A stretch of DNA of 64,000 nt. It comes from Mycobacterium sp. Root265 (GTDB lineage Bacteria; Actinomycetota; Actinomycetes; Mycobacteriales; Mycobacteriaceae). The notes under the pieces are model-generated. The model searched no databases, was not told where the DNA came from, and worked only from the letters and a program-made list of their open reading frames with translations. How positions within the stretch are numbered: position 1 is the stretch's first letter; every line of letters starts with the position of its first letter. The DNA is taken from contig NZ_LMJA01000002.1 in NCBI RefSeq assembly GCF_001428895.1, positions 124,001-188,000 on the forward strand, written 5' to 3'. The translations under genes were made by a program, and so were the position numbers. Below are positions 55,332-63,309 of the stretch, one piece after another.

Positions 55332-57058
55332 CCCTCCGGGAGGCGTTCGACACCCATACCGAGCCGTTCCGGCACATGCATCCGGGCGAAGATCTGCGCG
55401 ACGTTCGGAGTGGTGTGGGTGAATCGGCTGACCACGATCATCGTCGCGAAGGCCACCGGGACGCTCACCGCCGCGGGATAGCCGACCATCACGGCGGGCC
55501 AACCGCCCAGCACGGACTCGTCGATGCCGCCCGTGATCGCCACCAATACTGCACCGCCACAGACGAGTCCGCCGACCGTCAGACCGCAGGCGGCCCCGGC
55601 GGCGGTCAGCCCACGCCACCAGATGCCCAGCACCAGCAGCGGGCACAGGGTGGACGCGGCGACCGCGAACGCCAGGCCGACGGTGCGGGACAGCTCGATA
55701 TCGGCAACCAGCAGTGACAACGGAATCGGGATGAGACCGCCGATCACCGCCGCGATACGGAAGTCGCGGACCCGGCCGCGCATCACATCGGTGGCCAGCG
55801 CACCGGCGATGCTGACCAGCAGCCCCGATGAGGTCGCCAGGAACGCCGCGATGGCGCCGGCCGCCACCAGGGCGGCCAGGAATTGCCCGAACGCTCCGCC
55901 GATCGCGGAGCCCGGCGCCAACAGCACTGCGGCATCGGCGGTTCCGGTGATCAGCAGCTGCGGCACGTACAGCCGGGAGAACACCCCGAGCAGGACGGGG
56001 AAGAGGTAGAAGAACGACAGCAGCGCGATGACGGCGAGTGCGGTCCGCCGCGCCGCCCGGCCGTCGCGGTTGGTGTAGAACCGCACCAGCACATGCGGCA
56101 GACCCATGGTGCCCAGGAAGGTCGCCACGATGATCGAGATCACCTGGTACAGCGGATGTCCGCCGCCCAGGCCTCCGCCGGAGACGATCCATTCGCTGCC
56201 GGTGCTCGGCGTCCCGGCCACCACCGGGGTGGCGGCCCCGGCGGCCAGGGTGAGGCTGGTACCGGCGCCGACGGTGTGTTCGCCGGGAGTGCCGAAGGTG
56301 GCGTCGCTCACTGTGTTCCCGTCCAGGCGCCCGGTCACCCGGATCCCGGCCGGGTCGATCACCTGGACCACCACATCGGTTTCGATCTGCACCGTCGTCT
56401 CGCGGTCCACGCTCGGCGGCATCGGGCCGCCCAGTTCTCCTCTGTCGGTGACGAACAGGCCGAGCAGCGCGAGTGCCGGGATGGCGATCGCGGTGAGCTT
56501 CAGCCAGTACTGGAAGGCCTGCACGAAGGTGATCGAGCGCATCCCGCCGCCCACCACGTTGGTGATGACGATTCCACCGACCAGCACCGGCCCGATCCAG
56601 ACCGGCATGCCGAGAAGTGTTTTCAGGGCCAGCCCGGCTCCCTGGTACTGCGGGGCCAGGTAGAACACGCAGATGATCACGACGACGAGCATGGCCACCT
56701 TGCGCAGCCGCGCCGAGCCGAGCCGGAACTCGGCGAAGTCGGGCACCGTGTAGGCACCCGAACGACGCAGTGGCGCGGCGACGAACAACAGCAGGCCGAG
56801 GTAGCCGGCGGTGAACCCGACGGGGTACCACAGCGCGTCGGCACCGTATTTCGCGATCAGCCCGGCGACCCCGAGAAATGATGCGGCGGAGAGGTATTCA
56901 CCGGATATCGCGGCGGCGTTCCAGCGCGGTCCGACGCTGCGGGAGGCCACCAGGAAATCCGAGGTGGTACGCGACAGCCGAACTCCCCAGCTGCCGATCA
57001 CCACCGTCGCGACGGCCGCGGCCAGCAGTGCGGCCGCGGTCAACGGTGAGCCGCTCAT
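55328..57058 (-). CDS. sodium:solute symporter (SSS family) with extra loop
   Basis: 576 residues, about 13 helices. SSS landmarks: GEYLSAASFLGV (about 53-64) and GLPHVLVRFYTN (about 318). Compared with ActP it has an inserted polar segment of about 90 residues (about 205-295) rich in Gly, Thr and Val, between helices 6 and 7 and predicted outside the membrane. Its start overlaps the stop of a DUF485-type small membrane gene. It is downstream of a LytS/LytT-like two-component system, which probably controls it. Confidence 0.82.
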   Translation of the reverse strand: MSGSPLTAAALLAAAVATVVIGSWGVRLSRTTSDFLVASRSVGPRWNAAAISGEYLSAASFLGVAGLIAKYGADALWYPVGFTAGYLGLLLFVAAPLRRSGAYTVPDFAEFRLGSARLRKVAMLVVVIICVFYLAPQYQGAGLALKTLLGMPVWIGPVLVGGIVITNVVGGGMRSITFVQAFQYWLKLTAIAIPALALLGLFVTDRGELGGPMPPSVDRETTVQIETDVVVQVIDPAGIRVTGRLDGNTVSDATFGTPGEHTVGAGTSLTLAAGAATPVVAGTPSTGSEWIVSGGGLGGGHPLYQVISIIVATFLGTMGLPHVLVRFYTNRDGRAARRTALAVIALLSFFYLFPVLLGVFSRLYVPQLLITGTADAAVLLAPGSAIGGAFGQFLAALVAAGAIAAFLATSSGLLVSIAGALATDVMRGRVRDFRIAAVIGGLIPIPLSLLVADIELSRTVGLAFAVAASTLCPLLVLGIWWRGLTAAGAACGLTVGGLVCGGAVLVAITGGIDESVLGGWPAVMVGYPAAVSVPVAFATMIVVSRFTHTTPNVAQIFARMHVPERLGMGVERLPEG

Positions 57059-57414
57059 GGCTCGCTGTCGACGACCCGGACAAAGTCCTTCTCGCCCTGT
57101 TCGGCCAGCCGCACGTAGAGCCGTCCCACACCGTAGAGCAGGGGATAGGCCAGCACCGCCAGCAGCAGCCAGTTCAACCGCATTCCGAAGACCGTCAGAT
57201 CCGGTGCGAGCCCGGTCAGCAACAGGATCGCCGCGACCGCGAAAGCCACCACCGCGCTGAGCCGTAACGCCAGCCCGAGTTGCGCGCGGACCAGGCCACG
57301 CACCAGCGCGTCGCCCACCTGGGTCTGTTCCTGCACCTCGACACGGGTCCGCACCATCCGAGCACCGCGCCGGTGTGCGAGCACCACCCGTTGGCGTTCC
57401 GGTCGTTCATTCAT
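57055..57414 (-). CDS. small membrane protein of the DUF485-type
   Basis: 119 residues from the ATG at 57414; its start overlaps the LytTR regulator stop by eight bases. Two membrane helices (about 45-68 and 75-98), with a basic N-terminus (RPERQRVVLAHRRGARMVRTRV). The place directly before an SSS symporter repeats the yjcH-actP arrangement. DUF485 membership is suggested by position and topology rather than a strong motif. Confidence 0.72.
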   Translation of the reverse strand: MNERPERQRVVLAHRRGARMVRTRVEVQEQTQVGDALVRGLVRAQLGLALRLSAVVAFAVAAILLLTGLAPDLTVFGMRLNWLLLAVLAYPLLYGVGRLYVRLAEQGEKDFVRVVDSEP

Positions 57415-58192
57415 CGGAACCCGCCGGCTTGAGGTTGCGCATCGGGTCCCGGACCAACCGGTCACGCAGCTCGCGGGCCTGGCGCCGGCTCACCGGGAGT
57501 TCCACCGCGGGGGAGGCTCCGTTGGCCCGTAGCCGCACCAGCACCGCGCCCTCTCCGGTGCGCAGGCCGGTCACCAGCCGCAGCGAGACGAGGTAGGACC
57601 GGTGGATGCGTTGGAACCCGTGGTCTCGCCAGCGGGTTTCCAACACACTCAATGGAATTCGCACCAGGTGGGCACCGGTCGCCGAGTGCAGCCGGGCGTA
57701 ATCGCCCTCAGCCTCCACCCAGCCGATGCTGTCCCGGGGCACCAGATGGGTGATACCGCCGAGTTCGGCCGGGATGACATCGGACTCGGGAGCATCGGGA
57801 TCGTCGGACGGCTCGGGCTCGTTGTTGCGCGCGATCGTCACCCGGCGCACCGCCTCGTCGAGCCGGTTCTGCCGGATCGGCTTCAGCAGGTAGTCGACGG
57901 CGCCGACGTCGAAGGCGGCGACCGCCTTGTCGTCGTGCGCGGTCACGAACACCACGGCGGGCCGGTTCGCGAAGTTGCGCAGCACACCGGCCAATTCGAT
58001 CCCGGACAGCCCGGGCATGTTGATGTCGAGGAACACCGCGTCGATGGGGTGGGCGTTGAGTTCCCGCAGCGCCGAGGTGGCATCGCCGGCGGTGTGCACC
58101 GTCGCGATATCGGGGTGCTGCCCCAACAGGTAGGCCAGCTCGTCGAGGGCGGGCGCCTCATCGTCGACGGCGAGGACCGTCAGACCGGTCAC
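57407..58192 (-). CDS. LytTR-type response regulator
   Basis: 261 residues. Receiver domain about 5-122 with phospho-acceptor Asp56 in FLDINMPG and Lys in YLLKPI; C-terminal LytTR DNA-binding domain about 150-250 (IGWVEAEGDYARLHS, FQRIHRSYLVSL). Stop and start overlaps link it to the histidine kinase upstream and the membrane protein downstream. It resembles LytT/YpdB/AlgR systems that sense pyruvate and other metabolites. The likely target is the SSS symporter downstream. Confidence 0.9.
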   Translation of the reverse strand: MTGLTVLAVDDEAPALDELAYLLGQHPDIATVHTAGDATSALRELNAHPIDAVFLDINMPGLSGIELAGVLRNFANRPAVVFVTAHDDKAVAAFDVGAVDYLLKPIRQNRLDEAVRRVTIARNNEPEPSDDPDAPESDVIPAELGGITHLVPRDSIGWVEAEGDYARLHSATGAHLVRIPLSVLETRWRDHGFQRIHRSYLVSLRLVTGLRTGEGAVLVRLRANGASPAVELPVSRRQARELRDRLVRDPMRNLKPAGSDE

Positions 58193-59388
58193 GCCACACC
58201 TCCGCTGGCCCGTACACCGGAGCGGAACTTCGGCACCCGCATGATGACCTTGGTCCCCGCTCCGACAGCCGTTTCGACCACCAGACCGTAATCGTTGCCG
58301 AACGCCGCGCGCAGCCGATGATCGACATTGGTCAGGCCGACGTGTGCGGATTGGTCGGCGGTACGGTCGGCCAGCGCGTCGCCCTGACCGGAGCGCAGGG
58401 TGTCGGGATCCATTCCGGCACCGTCGTCCTCGACGGTGATGACGCAGTCCGAGCCGGTGTCGTTGGCGACGATCTCGACGGACCCGCCGCCACGACCGGC
58501 CAGCCCGTGTCGTACTGCGTTCTCCACCAACGGTTGTAGCGCCAGGAAGGGCACCACCACATTGAGCACCTCGGGGGCGACCTGCAGGCGAACCTTCAGC
58601 GCGGTGCCGAACCGGGCGCGCTCCAGGGTGAGGTAGCGGTCGATGTTGCGCAGCTCCTCGGCCAGGGTGGTGTACTGCCCGGCGGCCCGGAACGAGTAGC
58701 GGGTGAAATCGGCGAATTCCAGGATGAGTTCGCGGGCGCGGGCAGGGTCGGTGCGCACGAACGAGGCGATGGTGTTGAGCGCGTTGTAGATGAAGTGCGG
58801 GCTGATCTGTGCGCGCAGCGCCAGCACCTCGGCCTTGTCCAGCCGGGCACGCGAGGCATCGAGCTCGGCCAGTTCGATCTGGCTGGCGGCATACCGGGCG
58901 ACCTCGCCGATCGCGCCGAGCATGCCGGGTCCCGGAGCGCGCGTGGTGACGACGACGAGCACGCCGAGGACGTCGCCGGCCTCGGCGAGCAGCGGCTGCG
59001 CCACCACCGTCGAGGTGCGCACATCGTTGAGCACCCGGCGTTCCCCGGCGATCGACTCCGCCGCGGTGGACGCGCAGGTATCCGCGATATCGGGCTGCCA
59101 GATCGAGTCGTCGGCGGGGTCGGTGGCCAGGAGTTCCCCGTGGCCGTCGAACAAGGCGACCCCGTCGGTGCCGGTGAGTCCGCGCAGGAAGGGTGCTGCC
59201 GTCGCCGCGGATTCGGAGTCCAGGCCCTGGCGCAGCGCACGCGCTGCCAGCGAGGCTGTGTGCAGGGCGGCGTGCACGGCGCGTTCGGTGGGGGTGGCCA
59301 CAACGCGGCGGGTGCGCACCACGAGGACGGCGGCCACCGCCGCCAGCAGCAGCGCGACCGCCAGCGTCAGCGCGATCTGACCCGACAT
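58189..59388 (-). CDS. LytS-type sensor histidine kinase
   Basis: 399 residues. One N-terminal membrane helix (about 5-25), a GAF-like sensor domain about 45-165, then the LytS-type H-box QISPHFIYNALNTI with His198 and the ATPase domain about 260-385 (PFLALQPLVENAVRHG, DDGAGM, GLTNVDHRL). A typical HPK7/8 kinase without a long multi-helix sensor. Its start lies 9 bases from a possible -10 TAAGGT. Partner of the LytTR regulator; signal unknown, possibly a monocarboxylate. Confidence 0.9.
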   Translation of the reverse strand: MSGQIALTLAVALLLAAVAAVLVVRTRRVVATPTERAVHAALHTASLAARALRQGLDSESAATAAPFLRGLTGTDGVALFDGHGELLATDPADDSIWQPDIADTCASTAAESIAGERRVLNDVRTSTVVAQPLLAEAGDVLGVLVVVTTRAPGPGMLGAIGEVARYAASQIELAELDASRARLDKAEVLALRAQISPHFIYNALNTIASFVRTDPARARELILEFADFTRYSFRAAGQYTTLAEELRNIDRYLTLERARFGTALKVRLQVAPEVLNVVVPFLALQPLVENAVRHGLAGRGGGSVEIVANDTGSDCVITVEDDGAGMDPDTLRSGQGDALADRTADQSAHVGLTNVDHRLRAAFGNDYGLVVETAVGAGTKVIMRVPKFRSGVRASGGVA

Positions 59389-59422
59389 CGTGCGGCCACC
59401 TTAAACCGGGATCGACGGCCGA

Positions 59423-59719
59423 TTACTGAACCGGGCAGGCGTACTTTCTGGCCACGTCGAAGACCCGCTCCTGCGCGCCGGGGCCGATGGCGCCCTGCGC
59501 GGCCAATTCCAGACCTATGTAACCCGGCAGTCCGCCCACGCACGCCTGATGCATGGCGCGCCAGGCGGTGTCCGGGTTCAGGTTGTAACCATTGCGCTGC
59601 AGGCCGCCCATGTACTCGTCGAACTCCGGGGTGCCCTGCTCGGGGATCGCCGCGGCTGTCCCCGCGAAGGCGATCGAGGCGGCAACCGCCGCGACAAGCG
59701 GTGCAATCACACGTCTCAT
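59423..59719 (-). CDS. secreted DUF732-type protein
   Basis: 98 residues from the ATG at 59719 with AGGAG six bases upstream; the longer frame to 59785 is rejected. Signal peptide about 1-25 (VAAVAASIAFAGTAAAI). Mature part has two cysteines (CVGGLPG and CPVQ), as in the mycobacterial DUF732 family of small exported proteins. About half its residues are charged or polar. Function unknown. Confidence 0.78.
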   Translation of the reverse strand: MRRVIAPLVAAVAASIAFAGTAAAIPEQGTPEFDEYMGGLQRNGYNLNPDTAWRAMHQACVGGLPGYIGLELAAQGAIGPGAQERVFDVARKYACPVQ

Positions 59720-59815
59720 GTTCACTCCTACGGGTCCTGTGGGCCGTGAGCCACGGGTTATCGCGTCTACGTTGGCATACCGCACTCACCCAGACCGGTG
59801 AGTCGAGCACTCTCG

Positions 59816-59998
59816 TCAGCTGTCGCCGGCCGACCCACCGTCCCCGCAACCGCCGGCACTTGAGCTGTCGTCGCCGCGGGCATTACGCTGCGGCCCACGC
59901 GATGGGCCGCGTCCGTTGCCCGGCCCGATCCGCCCCACGGCGAACCACACCATGGCGAGCAGCACAACGGAGACTCCCAACGGAATCCACTCGCTCAT
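59816..59998 (-). CDS. small single-helix membrane protein with Gly/Cys tail
   Basis: 60 residues from the ATG at 59998, with AGGGG upstream. One membrane helix (about 4-24, IPLGVSVVLLAMVWFAVG), followed by a basic linker and a tail ending SSSAGGCGDGGSAGDS. No family recognised with confidence. Found between the DUF732 gene and Rv1156. The start choice is supported by the ribosome binding site. Confidence 0.55.
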   Translation of the reverse strand: MSEWIPLGVSVVLLAMVWFAVGRIGPGNGRGPSRGPQRNARGDDSSSAGGCGDGGSAGDS

Positions 59999-60067
59999 GG
60001 TGAGCCCCTCATCTGCGGGCACACGCAGGGACACCGCTGCGACGCATCCGCGATCTTGAAGTCACCT

Positions 60068-60073
60068 TAAACT
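60068..60073 (+). promoter_or_regulatory. -10 element TAAACT of the Rv1156-like gene
   Basis: TAAACT ends six bases before GTG 60080 and predicts a leaderless transcript. Confidence 0.5.
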
Positions 60074-60079
60074 GGTGAC

Positions 60080-60661
60080 GTGGGAAAACTTCAGCTTGTC
60101 CAGGAACCCGCGGCCGACGCCCTGCTCGAGGCCAATCCCTTCGCCCTGCTGGTCGGGATGCTGCTCGATCAGCAGATCCCGATGGAGACGGCATTTGCCG
60201 GGCCGAAGAAGATCGCCGACCGTATCGGCGCGGTCGACGCCCGCCAGATCGCCGACTACAACCCCGACGAGTTCATCGCGCTGTGTTCTGAAACCCCTGC
60301 CATTCACCGCTTCCCGGGCTCGATGTCCAAGCGGGTGCAGGCGCTGGCCCAGGCGATCGTCGACGACTACGACGGTGACGTCACCGCTCTGTGGACCGGC
60401 GGCGAGCCCGATGGCGCCGAGGTGCTGCGACGGCTCAAGCGGCTGCCCGGATTCGGCGAGCAGAAGGCCAAGATCTTCCTCGCGCTGCTGGGCAAGCAGT
60501 ACGGGGTGACACCCAAGGGTTGGCGCACCGCGGCGGGGGACTACGGCAAGGCCGGCACGCACATGTCGGTGGCCGATGTGGTCGACCCCGGATCGCTGCA
60601 GGAGGTTCGGGCCTACAAGAAGAAGATGAAAGCGGCCGCGAAGGCTGCGAAGCAGGCCTGA
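60080..60661 (+). CDS. HhH-GPD-type DNA glycosylase-like protein, Rv1156-type
   Basis: 193 residues from a GTG fixed by a -10 box six bases upstream. It belongs to the HhH-GPD base-excision superfamily (LLVGMLLDQQIPMETAFAGP, RLPGFGEQKAKIF as the helix-hairpin-helix with Gly-rich turn). The usual catalytic Asp position (GD in HhH-GPD) is not obvious after PGFGEQ, so activity is uncertain. It ends in a Lys/Ala tail; the ten codons after the stop encode a similar tail before a second stop. Confidence 0.8.
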   Translation: MGKLQLVQEPAADALLEANPFALLVGMLLDQQIPMETAFAGPKKIADRIGAVDARQIADYNPDEFIALCSETPAIHRFPGSMSKRVQALAQAIVDDYDGDVTALWTGGEPDGAEVLRRLKRLPGFGEQKAKIFLALLGKQYGVTPKGWRTAAGDYGKAGTHMSVADVVDPGSLQEVRAYKKKMKAAAKAAKQA

Positions 60662-60690
60662 GCCATCGGCACCGCCAAGGCTGCGAAAGC

Positions 60691-61356
60691 CTAGAACGCG
60701 GGCCCGTCGAACCGCTCCCGGGTGACGAACTCCGAAACCGGTTTGCGGGTCAGCTTGGTGAACTGCTTCACCGGCTTGCCCAGCGGCACCACCGCGGCGA
60801 TCGCGTAGTCCGCGGGGATACCGAGCAGTTCTTTCACCGTGGGCTCCTCGGGCACCACCATCGTGGTGAGCACGCCACCGAAGCCCTCGTTGCGGGCGGC
60901 GAGCAGGATGTTCCACACCAGCGGGTAGACCGACGCCCCCGCCACCAGGCCGATGCGATCGAGGTCCTGGTCGAAGGCCGCCACCACTCCGAGATCGACG
61001 CAGATCACCAGCGCCACATCGGCGTCCAGCAATTGAGCCGCGCGCGGGACGCGCACCGCCGCCAGGTCCTCGGCCGACACACCCATGGGGTGCAGCGGGT
61101 TCCAGGGGCTCTCCCCGTTGCGTTGCTGGGCGATGTAGCGTCGGAACCCGGTGTCGGTGAGTTCGGCGAGAGCCTCCTTGGTGGCGGGGTCGCGAACCAC
61201 CACGATATGGGTTCCCTGCCGGTTCCCGCCGCTCGGTGCGAACCGGGCGTTGTCGAGAATCCGGGTCAGCGTTTCGTCGGGCAACGGTTCGCCGGTGAAG
61301 ACACGGACCGCCCCAGTTGTGCGCATAACGTGGTAGATGTCCATGCTCACCATCAT
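60691..61356 (-). CDS. nitroreductase family protein
   Basis: 221 residues from ATG 61356; ATG 61353 and ATG 61344 (giving MDIYHVMRTTGAVR) are alternatives, and 61344 has GGTGAG near it. FMN-dependent fold with ARFAPSGGNRQGTH near residue 36 and a C-terminal VVPLGKPVKQF. Reduces nitro compounds, quinones or flavins using NAD(P)H. The start region is 20 bases from that of the divergent DUF1059 gene, so the promoters overlap. Confidence 0.85.
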   Translation of the reverse strand: MMVSMDIYHVMRTTGAVRVFTGEPLPDETLTRILDNARFAPSGGNRQGTHIVVVRDPATKEALAELTDTGFRRYIAQQRNGESPWNPLHPMGVSAEDLAAVRVPRAAQLLDADVALVICVDLGVVAAFDQDLDRIGLVAGASVYPLVWNILLAARNEGFGGVLTTMVVPEEPTVKELLGIPADYAIAAVVPLGKPVKQFTKLTRKPVSEFVTRERFDGPAF

Positions 61357-61376
61357 GCGTATGCGATTGTGGACAT

Positions 61377-61526
61377 ATGGCTAAGACACATCTGAACTGC
61401 CCGTGCGGCGAGGCGATTCAAGGTGAGAGCGAAGACGATCTCGTCGAAAAGGCGCAGACCCACCTTTCGGAGTCTCATCCCGGCCGTGAATACGACCGGG
61501 AGATGATCCTCTTCATGGCGTACTAG
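61377..61526 (+). CDS. DUF1059 small protein
   Basis: 49 residues. It starts MAKTHLNCPCGEAI and ends MILFMAY, matching the DUF1059 family of small actinobacterial and archaeal proteins. Two cysteines in CPC (8 and 10) and two histidines (about 29 and 35) could bind a metal ion, as a small zinc-finger-like protein (inference). No ribosome binding site is clear, and the ATG overlaps the promoter zone of the divergent nitroreductase. Confidence 0.8.
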   Translation: MAKTHLNCPCGEAIQGESEDDLVEKAQTHLSESHPGREYDREMILFMAY

Positions 61527-61527
61527 C

Positions 61528-61567
61528 GCACCGTCGCGACGGTGCACTCAGATCGCGATCTGAGTGC
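61528..61567. repeat. two overlapping perfect palindromes
   Basis: An 18-base perfect palindrome (61528-61545, GCACCGTC on its left) shares GC with a 24-base perfect palindrome (61544-61567, arms GCACTCAGATCG). They lie between the convergent DUF1059 and Ala/Pro-rich genes. As RNA each forms a stem on either strand, so they can end both transcripts; no T-run follows. Confidence 0.65.
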
Positions 61568-61592
61568 GCGCTCGCATTGATCGAGACGCCCG

Positions 61593-62585
61593 TTACGGCA
61601 CCACCGTCGAACCGATGGTGGGCATGAACTGGCACTGCTTCTCGGTCGTGCTGACCTGACCGAAGATCGTCGACATGATGCTGCCCGAACCGGTTTCGGC
61701 GATGGCGGTCAGCGTGGTCGGTCCGGCGGGGTTGATGTCCGCCTGCGGCTTGAGCGTCGCGGTACCGGACTTGCCGGTGGTCAGGTTCACCCATGTCACG
61801 TTCAGCGGCAGCTTCTGCTCGGCCGCGGGGCCGGGGGTACCGACCGCGGTGAACACGTAGGCGGTCTGGCCGGCGACCGGGCCGGGCGCGGGGATCTTCG
61901 CGGGGCCGGCAACCGAGATCGCCGTGGCCAGCACATTGCCCCCGTCGACGCCGCAGCCATTGCTGATCGACGGGTACATGAAGTCCTGGGTGGTCGGCGC
62001 GTCGGGACCGAAGTCCGGCATCGTGCCGGGGGCGGGCGCCGGCGCGGGACCCGGAGCGGGTGCTGCTTCCGGGGCGGGCACCGCCAGCGACGCGGCCTCG
62101 GGAGCGGGAGCCGGGGCGGGAACGGCTTCGGGGGCCGGTGCCGGCGCGTCGACCGGCGGGACGACGGCCTCGGGTGCGGTGGGCACCGCCATGGGCACGG
62201 GACCGACGGAATAGGCCGGGTCCACACCTGCGGGCAGATGCGCCTCCACGCCCGCGCCGGCCGCAGGCACATGTGCCTGCGGCTCGGACACGAACTGGTT
62301 CACCGCGGACGCGACATTCAGCGAATCGGACGGCGCCGCCGCGTTTCCGGCGAACGCGGCGGCAGCGGCCATGAGCATCGATGCGGCATTGCCCGGATCA
62401 GCAGCAGCCTGCTGGATGGCCGGGCCGAGAGTCTCCATCGCCGGGAGCCCCGGTGCCTGCAAACCGTTGATCGGCAGCGGCATCGGCGCTGCCGGTTCGG
62501 CATGGGCAGGGATCGCGACTCCGCTGCCCAGTGCCACGAGCGCACAGGCCGTGGTGCTGGTCAACATTGTCCGGATCGATGGCAT
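61593..62585 (-). CDS. secreted Ala/Pro-rich protein, Rv1157c-type
   Basis: 330 residues. Signal peptide about 1-30 (SIRTMLTSTTACALVALGSGVAIPAHA). The mature part has an Ala-rich start and a Pro/Ala low-complexity middle (about 135-190, repeats of PAPAPEA). The C-terminal domain, about 190-330, holds two cysteines (CGVDGGN and CQFMPT) and a SVAGPAKIPAPGPV stretch. Place and style match Rv1157c. Cell-wall or secreted structural role is guesswork. Confidence 0.8.
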   Translation of the reverse strand: MPSIRTMLTSTTACALVALGSGVAIPAHAEPAAPMPLPINGLQAPGLPAMETLGPAIQQAAADPGNAASMLMAAAAAFAGNAAAPSDSLNVASAVNQFVSEPQAHVPAAGAGVEAHLPAGVDPAYSVGPVPMAVPTAPEAVVPPVDAPAPAPEAVPAPAPAPEAASLAVPAPEAAPAPGPAPAPAPGTMPDFGPDAPTTQDFMYPSISNGCGVDGGNVLATAISVAGPAKIPAPGPVAGQTAYVFTAVGTPGPAAEQKLPLNVTWVNLTTGKSGTATLKPQADINPAGPTTLTAIAETGSGSIMSTIFGQVSTTEKQCQFMPTIGSTVVP

Positions 62586-62629
62586 GACTTCCCCCTGGTG
62601 AGTTGTTCGGTGACGGGTACGGCCGGCGA

Positions 62630-63211
62630 TCAGGGCAGCGCGGAGACCGGCAGGAACATCGGCACCAGTGACTGGGCTGCCGCGTCGGCGGGCGACGCGG
62701 CAGGCACGCCTGGTGCTGCCGGGATGCCCGGCGCCGCGGCCGGGGCAGCAGCACCGGTCTGCGGCAGCAGACCCGCGAGCGGGGTGCCGGCCGGGATCAG
62801 CGATGCCAGACCCTCCGGGACGATGTTCTGCACACCGGCCACGGCCGGTGCGGCAGCCGCCGCGGCGGGCAGCGCGGTGGCCACGCCCGGCGCCTGCGGC
62901 AGGTTCAGCGAGGCGCTGGCGACCGGCGGAGCGGACGGGGTGATGGGATCGACCGGGAGGGTCGACTGTCCACCGCCCCCGGTGAACGCCGAGGCGAGTC
63001 CCTGGATGAGTCCCGGCGCGGCGGCCGGCAGGCCGGCGAGCTGGTTCATGAACGGGATGTTCGGCATGGCGGGCGCGGGTGCGGGCGGCGCCGGCGGAGC
63101 CGGCTCGGCAGCAGCGCTCGGGCTGAGCATCAGGGCGGTGGCGACGGCGCCTGCTCCGGCAATCACGCTGGCGGCAAACGCTTTTCTGATTGGTGACACG
63201 AGTCTCCCCAT
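62630..63211 (-). CDS. secreted Ala/Pro-rich protein, Rv1158c-type
   Basis: 193 residues. The start at 63211 gives MGRLVSPIRKAFAA; a GTG five codons inside, VSPIRKAF, is an alternative. Signal peptide about 1-38 ends near AAAEP. The mature part is Ala/Pro-rich throughout with few charged residues. No cysteine. Rv1158c-like by place, and probably exported with its Rv1157c-like partner. Confidence 0.78.
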   Translation of the reverse strand: MGRLVSPIRKAFAASVIAGAGAVATALMLSPSAAAEPAPPAPPAPAPAMPNIPFMNQLAGLPAAAPGLIQGLASAFTGGGGQSTLPVDPITPSAPPVASASLNLPQAPGVATALPAAAAAAPAVAGVQNIVPEGLASLIPAGTPLAGLLPQTGAAAPAAAPGIPAAPGVPAASPADAAAQSLVPMFLPVSALP

Positions 63212-63309
63212 TTCGTTGACGGCACGTCTCAGACCGAAGGTACGGAGTTACTGGTGTTACTCAAGTGACAAGAGTGGCATTTATCCAACCGTTACGGAGG
63301 TGTGCGCCG

